From Clostridia bacterium (GTDB lineage Bacteria > Bacillota_A > Clostridia > Christensenellales > Aristaeellaceae): 28,054 nucleotides of DNA. The position numbers and the translations under genes were made by a program. The stretch covers positions 1-28,054 of the forward strand of contig BNUH01000036.1 in NCBI GenBank assembly GCA_025997215.1, in the 5' to 3' direction. The number at the start of each line of letters is the position of its first letter. Position 1 is the first letter of the stretch. The notes below the pieces were generated by a model. That model did not search any database. It was not told the DNA's origin and worked only from the letters and a program-made list of their open reading frames with translations. Shown here in pieces: positions 23,123 to 28,054 of the stretch.

Positions 23123-24141
23123 CAGACAACCTGCTGCAAGCCGTTGGCCTGACGCGATACTTCGACGTGCGCGGCACCGACAGCCGCCGCGCACTGCTGC
23201 GCGCCGTGGATTCAGTCGACCTGAATGTAAGGCGTTATGAAACGCTGGGCGTCGTCGGTGAATCCGGATGCGGCAAATCCACGCTGGCGCGCTTGTTGCT
23301 GCGGCTTATTGAGGCTACGAGCGGCACGGTAACGTTTGATGGAATTGACCTGTTCACTCGCGACCGCGCGGCGCAAAAGAGCCTTCGCAAAAGGATGAAT
23401 ATCGTATTCCAGGACCCATACGGCAGCCTGGATCCGCGCATGTCCGTACTGGAACTGATCGCCGAACCGCTGCGCGCGCATGGGATGGCGGCACATCGCG
23501 GCTCGTTGGTCGACCGCGTCGCAGCGTTGTTAGAGCAGTGCGGCATATCGGCGGATCAGTTGTACAGGTTTGCGCACCAATTCTCCGGCGGGCAAAGGCA
23601 GCGTATCTGCATCGCACGCGCACTGGCCGCCGAACCAGAGTTCGTCGTGTGCGATGAGGCCGTCTCCGCGCTGGACGTATCCATACAGGCGCAGATTCTC
23701 AATCTCCTGGTCGATCTGAAGGCGAGGCACAAACTCACATACCTGTTCATATCGCATGATCTGTCGGTGGTTCGGTATCTATGTGACCGCGTTGCCGTCA
23801 TGTACCTGGGGCAAGTGGTGGAACTCGCGCCTACCGAGTCCCTCTTCACGGATGCGGCGCATCCGTATACGCGCGCTCTGATCAGCAGCGCGCCTGATAT
23901 CGATGCTAGTAATACTCCGACTGACGGCTCCACATCGTTGCTCGAAGGGGACTTGCCATCGCCCGTGAATCCGCCCAGCGGGTGCCGCTTTCACACGCGC
24001 TGCACATATGCCGCCAAGCGCTGTTCGACGGAGGCGCCGTTGATGCGCGAGATAGCGCCGGAGCACTGGGCGCGTTGTCACCTGTCGGAAGGCGGCGGAT
24101 CAGGCGATTCGGTACTAAGAAGGTTTAGAATTGTTGGATGA
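23119..24141 (+). CDS. Peptide ABC transporter ATPase, DppF-like
   Basis: The product has 340 residues and partners the preceding ATPase. The Walker A is GESGCGKST, the signature is FSGGQRQRICIARAL, the Walker B is FVVCDEAVSALDVS and the H-loop is FISHDLSV. The C-terminal domain has HPYTRALISS and GCRFHTRC. The Walker B reads DEAVSALD, normal for DppF. A short Gly/Ser-rich tail after the cysteine region has no clear role. The start overlaps the DppD stop. The next gene follows 24 bp later with its own GGAGG. Confidence 0.95.
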   Translation: MTDNLLQAVGLTRYFDVRGTDSRRALLRAVDSVDLNVRRYETLGVVGESGCGKSTLARLLLRLIEATSGTVTFDGIDLFTRDRAAQKSLRKRMNIVFQDPYGSLDPRMSVLELIAEPLRAHGMAAHRGSLVDRVAALLEQCGISADQLYRFAHQFSGGQRQRICIARALAAEPEFVVCDEAVSALDVSIQAQILNLLVDLKARHKLTYLFISHDLSVVRYLCDRVAVMYLGQVVELAPTESLFTDAAHPYTRALISSAPDIDASNTPTDGSTSLLEGDLPSPVNPPSGCRFHTRCTYAAKRCSTEAPLMREIAPEHWARCHLSEGGGSGDSVLRRFRIVG

Positions 24142-24165
24142 AACTTGGGTAACTTGGAGGTTATT

Positions 24166-25626
24166 ATGCCGAATGGTTCTTTAGCGGGTTTCAAGGAAAA
24201 GTGTAAGGAAAATCTGGATGCGCTGCATCAGGCGGGTATGTCCGTCGCGGTCGTGCAGGACGGCAACGCCGTATTCTGTGAGGGATTTGGCTGGCGCGAT
24301 GTCGATCAAAAACTTCCCATGAGCGAAAAGACGCTGCTGCCTATCGGTTCTGCAACGAAGTCGTTCACGGCCACGGGCGTGCTGATGCTGCAGGATGAAG
24401 GCCTCATCGATATCGACAAGCCTGTGCGCGAGTATATGCCGGAACTGATATTCCAGGATAATGCGGCCACGCTTGAGGCCACGGCGCGAGATTTGCTGTG
24501 CCACCGCATGGGGCTGCCTCGCCACGACTTCTTGTGGGCGTTGCGCCCCAACATCGGACGGCTCGAGATCGTGAAGGATATTCGCAAACTGGAACCCAAC
24601 GCGCCATTCCGCTCTGTATGGCAGTATAACAACCTGATGTTCACCAGCGCCGGATACCTCATCGAAAAGCTGTCCGGCAAACGCTGGGAGGATTTTACCC
24701 GTGAGCGGATATTCGATCCGCTTGGGATGAAGCGCGCCAACTTCAACTGCGAGGACAGCGTCATAGACGGCGACTTTGCGCTGGCGTATAATCGCGACAG
24801 CAAGACGCTGGACCTCGACGCTGTCTCATATACGCGTGTGACGGCTAACGGTCCTGCAGGCTCGATCAACGCCTCAGCCGAAGAACTGCTGGGCTGGCTG
24901 CGATTCAATCTGAATAAAGGTGTCGTCGGCAATAGCGAGCTGATCAAGTCCGCTACGTTCCCGCAGTTGATTACGCCCAACATCGCGTACACGCTGTACC
25001 CGTGGGAGTATCCGGAAATCCGCTCGATGGGTTACGGCCTGGGCTGGTTCGTGGACTGTTATCGCGGCAAGACGCTCGTATGGCATGGCGGGAATGTCAG
25101 CGGCTCGACCGCCATGGTCGCGTTCATGCCGGAACTGAATATCGGCATGACGGCGCAGGTCAATACGGGCGGCAGCGCGCTGCCCATCATCACGATGTAC
25201 GACTGCTTCGATCGGTTGATGGGTTACGCTGACGCGAAGGATTGGGGCGGTGAGATCGGCAAAGCCATGGACGAATTCCGCGCCAAGGCCGAGGAGGAGA
25301 ACAAGGGAAAGGCTGACAAGCGCAAGCCCATCCGAACCGCGCGTGACTTTGCGGACTTTGAAGGCGTGTACCGAAACGATCCTTACGGCACGGTGAAGGT
25401 GCAGCTGAAGGACGGCAAGCAGACCGTCGTACTACTTGAGGGACGTCATGCGCTTGAGAATTGGCATTACGACGTATTCACCGCGCACATCAGCATGGAA
25501 ATGAGCGAACTGGACTTGGAGATGAACTTTATCACAGGGCAAAGCGGGGACATCGAGGCGCTGGAGGTTCAGCTGGAAGGCCCGCCTGTCAAACCCATCC
25601 GTTTCAATAAGGAGGCAAACGCATGA
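24166..25626 (+). CDS. Serine hydrolase, class C beta-lactamase fold (family S12), second in the locus
   Basis: The product has 486 residues. The motifs are SATK (S62, K65), YNN (Y154, N156) and WHGGN (H307). A C-terminal lipocalin-like domain starts near FEGVYRNDPYG. There is no signal peptide, so it should be cytosolic. It is closely related to the next gene, sharing DIDKPVREYMP, RDLLCHR and LGYGLGWF-type segments at near-identical positions, which indicates a tandem duplication. ATG 24166 is chosen because TTGGAGG precedes it by about 6 nt; a TTG at 24145 is possible but lacks a site. It overlaps the next gene by four bases. It probably cleaves peptides brought in by the transporter; substrate and stereospecificity cannot be read from sequence. 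Confidence 0.9.
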   Translation: MPNGSLAGFKEKCKENLDALHQAGMSVAVVQDGNAVFCEGFGWRDVDQKLPMSEKTLLPIGSATKSFTATGVLMLQDEGLIDIDKPVREYMPELIFQDNAATLEATARDLLCHRMGLPRHDFLWALRPNIGRLEIVKDIRKLEPNAPFRSVWQYNNLMFTSAGYLIEKLSGKRWEDFTRERIFDPLGMKRANFNCEDSVIDGDFALAYNRDSKTLDLDAVSYTRVTANGPAGSINASAEELLGWLRFNLNKGVVGNSELIKSATFPQLITPNIAYTLYPWEYPEIRSMGYGLGWFVDCYRGKTLVWHGGNVSGSTAMVAFMPELNIGMTAQVNTGGSALPIITMYDCFDRLMGYADAKDWGGEIGKAMDEFRAKAEEENKGKADKRKPIRTARDFADFEGVYRNDPYGTVKVQLKDGKQTVVLLEGRHALENWHYDVFTAHISMEMSELDLEMNFITGQSGDIEALEVQLEGPPVKPIRFNKEANA

Positions 25627-27092
25627 GCGCGTTTAATGCGGAATTGTTTGGGAAAATAGCGGAAAAAGCGCTGCAGCTGATGAATGTTGCGGGCGCCGCG
25701 GTTTCGATCATAGAGGATGGCGAGGTCGTGTTCAGCGGCGGATATGGTTATGCCGATACGGATAAGCAGATTCCCATGACGGCCGATACCGTCCTGCCTA
25801 TCGGCTCGTCGAGCAAGGCGTTCACCGCGACGGCTGTTATGTCGCTAAGCGCTGACAAGAAGCTGGATATCGACAAGCCTGTTCGCGAATACATGCCATC
25901 ATTCGCGCTGCATGATCCGATCGCCAGCCAGCACGCGACGACGCGCGATCTGCTCTGCCATCGCACGGGCATGCCGCGACACGATCTATTGTGGATCTCC
26001 TGGAAGGACGCGGAGCGTGCGGAGCTTGTCGAGAAACGCCTGCCTCATCTTAAGGAAAACAAATCCTTTCGCTCGAAGTGGGAATACAACAACTACATGT
26101 TCGCGGCCGCAGGGTTGCTCATTGAGAAAATCACCGGACAGTCTTGGGAGGATTACGTCTCCGAAAAGATATTCAAGCCGCTAGGCATGAACGACACCTC
26201 GCCTATGACGCCACTGGAGGGTAAACCCGTCGCCCAGCTTTACAGAATCAATAAGGAAACCCAGGCTAACGAGCCTATTGCGTCCATGCCGCTAAAGGCG
26301 ATCGGCCCCGCCGGATCCATCCAGTCGACCGCTTCCGACATGGCGCAGTGGATCAAGTTCAACCTGAACAAGGGTAAGGTTGGCGAGGATGTACTGCTCG
26401 CGCCTGAGGCATATGCGGAGCTTACGAAGCCCAATATTCCTTATGAACTGCTGCCCTTTCAGGTGCCGGATAACACACCGCTGGGATACGGACTGGGCTG
26501 GTTCATATCCAGTTTCAGGGGCGAGAAGCTGGTAGAACATGGCGGCAACGTATTCGGCGCATCCGCGCTGGCCGCGTTTCTGCCGGAGAAAAACAGCGGC
26601 GTCGTTGTGCTGACCAATCAGGACAGCACGTTCGCAACCTACGCGCTGGCATTCGCGGCGTTCGATCAGATACTGGGCAAGGTCGGTACCGACTGGCCGG
26701 AGTTCTGGGATGGTAAAATCAAGGAGCTTATGAAACAGGGCGAGGATCAGCTGGACGCGTTCAAGAAGATGGTCAAGCCGGATAAGCCCTTAACGCACTC
26801 GCTGGAAGAGTACGCCGGCGAGTATGAACATCCCGGCTATGGCGAGTTGACGGTCAGTCACGCGGACGAAGGTTTCACCATTACTCTGCATGATGAGACG
26901 ATGAAGATGATCCATAAGCATTACGATGTGTTCTACTGCGAGATGCATGGCATACCGCTGCCCTGCTCATTCAAGACAGGATTCGACGGAAACATTGAGA
27001 GCCTGTCTGTCGCATTCGAACCGGCGGCGGAGCCGGCGGAGTTCAAGAAAGCTGCCAAGCCGGAAGTGGCCGATATAGAACTTATGCAATAG
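25623..27092 (+). CDS. Serine hydrolase, class C beta-lactamase fold (family S12), third in the locus
   Basis: The product has 489 residues and is a paralogue of the preceding gene. The catalytic set is SSSK (S62, K65), YNN (Y155, N157) and EHGGN (H306). The C-terminal lipocalin-like domain covers about 395-480 (YAGEYEHPGYGELTV), closer here to the first hydrolase of the locus (YVGEYTAPGYG) than to the second. There is no signal peptide. ATG 25623 overlaps the previous stop as ATGA and has AAGGAGG 7 nt upstream, so the two are translated as a pair. It is the last gene of the transporter operon. Confidence 0.9.
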   Translation: MSAFNAELFGKIAEKALQLMNVAGAAVSIIEDGEVVFSGGYGYADTDKQIPMTADTVLPIGSSSKAFTATAVMSLSADKKLDIDKPVREYMPSFALHDPIASQHATTRDLLCHRTGMPRHDLLWISWKDAERAELVEKRLPHLKENKSFRSKWEYNNYMFAAAGLLIEKITGQSWEDYVSEKIFKPLGMNDTSPMTPLEGKPVAQLYRINKETQANEPIASMPLKAIGPAGSIQSTASDMAQWIKFNLNKGKVGEDVLLAPEAYAELTKPNIPYELLPFQVPDNTPLGYGLGWFISSFRGEKLVEHGGNVFGASALAAFLPEKNSGVVVLTNQDSTFATYALAFAAFDQILGKVGTDWPEFWDGKIKELMKQGEDQLDAFKKMVKPDKPLTHSLEEYAGEYEHPGYGELTVSHADEGFTITLHDETMKMIHKHYDVFYCEMHGIPLPCSFKTGFDGNIESLSVAFEPAAEPAEFKKAAKPEVADIELMQ

Positions 27093-27194
27093 ATGGTTGG
27101 TAAGGCATGAACGAGATAGATGAATTGCGGCGCGTGGCAGTGTAGTTGGCGCAGATACGTTTGGCGAAGTGCTAGGTTGTTAGGTTGGCTCGAT

Positions 27195-27223
27195 GCAGAA
27201 CCCCGCACATCGTGGGGTTCTGC
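27195..27223. terminator. Hairpin downstream of the operon, possible terminator
   Basis: GCAGAACCCC and GGGGTTCTGC form a perfect 10-bp stem with a 9-nt loop about 100 bp after the last hydrolase gene. No T-run follows the stem, so it is not a standard intrinsic terminator. It may slow transcription or protect the 3' end. Confidence 0.35.
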
Positions 27224-27259
27224 GCTGCCGAGGGTGACGGTTACGCAGGCTGATATATT

Positions 27260-27682
27260 ATGGCCTGGGGGCCGAATGATGCTAGTGCAACGCGCGCATT
27301 TCTGGCGTCAGCAAAAGTTGGCAAGGATTTTGCAGTAGTGTTGAACGATACAGGCGCGGTTATTGGCAGCTGTGGCATATACCCTGACGCAGCTAGCGAC
27401 ACCGGTGATCTTGGTTGGATTCTTCATAAAAATTATCATAAGCGTGGATATGGTACAGAATTAGCGGGCGCGCTCATCAAATACGGGTTCACGGACTTGA
27501 AAATGCGTCGTATAATCGCGCCATGCGCTGCCGTCAATTATGGCTCTTACCGTGTCATGGAACGCAATGGGATGAGGCGCGAGGCCTTACATCGAAAAGC
27601 TTTCTAGGCGCGAGTAGATAAGGAATGGATAGATGAGGCTGTTTACGCGATCCTTGCGGAGGAATATACGGGTCATAATTGA
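27260..27682 (+). pseudogene. GNAT acetyltransferase, broken
   Basis: The frame from ATG 27260 reads AWGPND, VIGSCGIYPD, GDLGWILHKNYHKRGYGTEL (the acetyl-CoA loop R-G-x-G-T) and NYGSYRVMERNGM, all typical of RimJ/RimL-like GNAT enzymes. Two defects are visible. The first 40 or so residues of the family are missing, with an in-frame stop at 27251. A TAG at 27605..27607 interrupts the C-terminus, yet the same frame continues as ARVDKEWIDEAVYAILAEEY to the TGA at 27682, which is what intact relatives show. There is no ribosome site before ATG 27260. It is therefore probably a pseudogene, unless the stop is read through. Confidence 0.7.
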
Positions 27683-27691
27683 GGTATGTAT

Positions 27692-28054
27692 ATGGCAATA
27701 AAGATGATCGTGACCGATCTGGACCGAACACTGCTTCGCTCGGATAAGTCTATCTCCAGCATTACGGCGGATGTTCTGAAACGCTGCCGTGAGCGAGGCG
27801 TTAAAGTGGTGTTCGCCACTGCGAGACCACGCCGTACTGTTGTTGATTTTTGCAGCTTATTAGGTCCTGACGCTGTAATTTTGCACAATGGCGCTGCTGC
27901 AGATGTCAATGGAGAAGCCTTGTTCTCGCACGGAATACCGCCGGATGTTTACGGACGCATTTTGCAAAAAATGCTATCTGATTACCCCAATGCTAGGATT
28001 TCTGCGGAGATTGGCGATACGTTGATGACTGCACTCCATAGCCAAGTAAGCTTT
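27692..28054 (+). CDS. Cof-type HAD phosphatase, N-terminal part (cut by window end)
   Basis: 121 codons are visible without a stop. Motif I is TDLDRTLL (D9 nucleophile, D11 acid) and motif II is FATARP (T43). HNGAA follows, as in the Cof/HAD-IIB subfamily, which dephosphorylates sugar phosphates and nucleotides in the cytosol. The family has about 260-280 residues, so more than half lies beyond the window. ATG 27692 is chosen because GAGG (27681..27684) is 7 nt away; ATG 27686 is too close to it. It starts 9 bp after the broken acetyltransferase frame. Confidence 0.85.
   Translation, partial: MAIKMIVTDLDRTLLRSDKSISSITADVLKRCRERGVKVVFATARPRRTVVDFCSLLGPDAVILHNGAAADVNGEALFSHGIPPDVYGRILQKMLSDYPNARISAEIGDTLMTALHSQVSF

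Noticed and set aside
24166..27092. Calling the hydrolases beta-lactamases that give drug resistance
   Set aside because: They have HGG instead of KTG and no export signal, and they sit in a peptide-import operon. Peptidase or esterase roles fit better.
27107..27184. Short frame MNEIDELRRVAV followed after a TAG by LAQIRLAKC
   Set aside because: It looks like the start of a decayed gene, but it is only 22 codons with two stops and no recognisable family.
1..28054. tRNA, rRNA, riboswitch or CRISPR features
   Set aside because: Reading both strands by eye showed no cloverleaf with a TTCGA-type arm, no rRNA core sequences, no known riboswitch core and no regular repeat-spacer pattern. A covariance-model scan would be decisive.

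Overview
The window looks like chromosomal DNA of a Firmicute, most likely a Clostridia-like anaerobe, and reads as a metagenomic contig. The evidence is strong purine-rich ribosome sites (AAGGAGG, GGAGG) before most genes, two textbook sigma-A promoters with 17-bp spacers, a YesM/YesN-type regulator remnant, InlB-type repeats, a lipobox lipoprotein, and GC content that I estimate by eye at about 55%. I cannot name a genus. The first 127 bases are an exact copy of 1991..2117. 127 is a common maximum k-mer in short-read assembly, so the left edge is probably an assembly-graph junction rather than native sequence.

Region 1 (1..9496) is the most unusual part. Six adjacent genes (five forward, one convergent) share a short helical module of about 85 residues (S-x-A-x-Q-E-x-A-[LI], then A-[ED]-x-x-K-I-Q, then T-D-P, then L-x-x-V-N-x-S). 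In two genes the module follows a GLUG-type beta-helix. In two more it follows a GGGI-type beta-helix plus three InlB-like repeats, each carrying two regularly placed cysteines. Two small genes consist of almost nothing else. None of the proteins whose N-terminus is visible has a Sec signal peptide or sorting signal. I infer a leaderless, disulfide-rich surface layer, possibly of the spore, but no experiment or search supports that here.

Region 2 (9497..10092) is a scar zone with an AraC-family C-terminal remnant, a strong orphan sigma-A promoter and an IS3-type OrfA remnant. Region 3 (10093..14274) encodes a secreted PhoA-type alkaline phosphatase, a lipoprotein with a C-x-x-C motif, and a LolD-like ATPase with an FtsX/MacB-like permease whose outer loop is Asp/His-rich. 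The last three probably form one metal-related transport unit. Region 4 (14275..16915) holds a LarA-type nickel-pincer racemase between degraded sequences: an AraC tail, an unrecognised coding-like fragment, and a YesM sensor start fused to a YesN DNA-binding end by an apparent deletion.

Region 5 (16916..27092) is a peptide-uptake locus. A serine hydrolase comes first, followed by a palindrome and a strong promoter. Then come dppB-, dppC-, dppA-, dppD- and dppF-like genes and two more serine hydrolases, tightly spaced. All three hydrolases are leaderless class C beta-lactamase-fold proteins (SxxK, YxN, HGG), so they probably act in the cytosol on imported peptides. Region 6 (27093..28054) has a hairpin, a broken GNAT acetyltransferase and the start of a Cof-type HAD phosphatase cut by the window end. 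I saw no rRNA, tRNA or CRISPR array.
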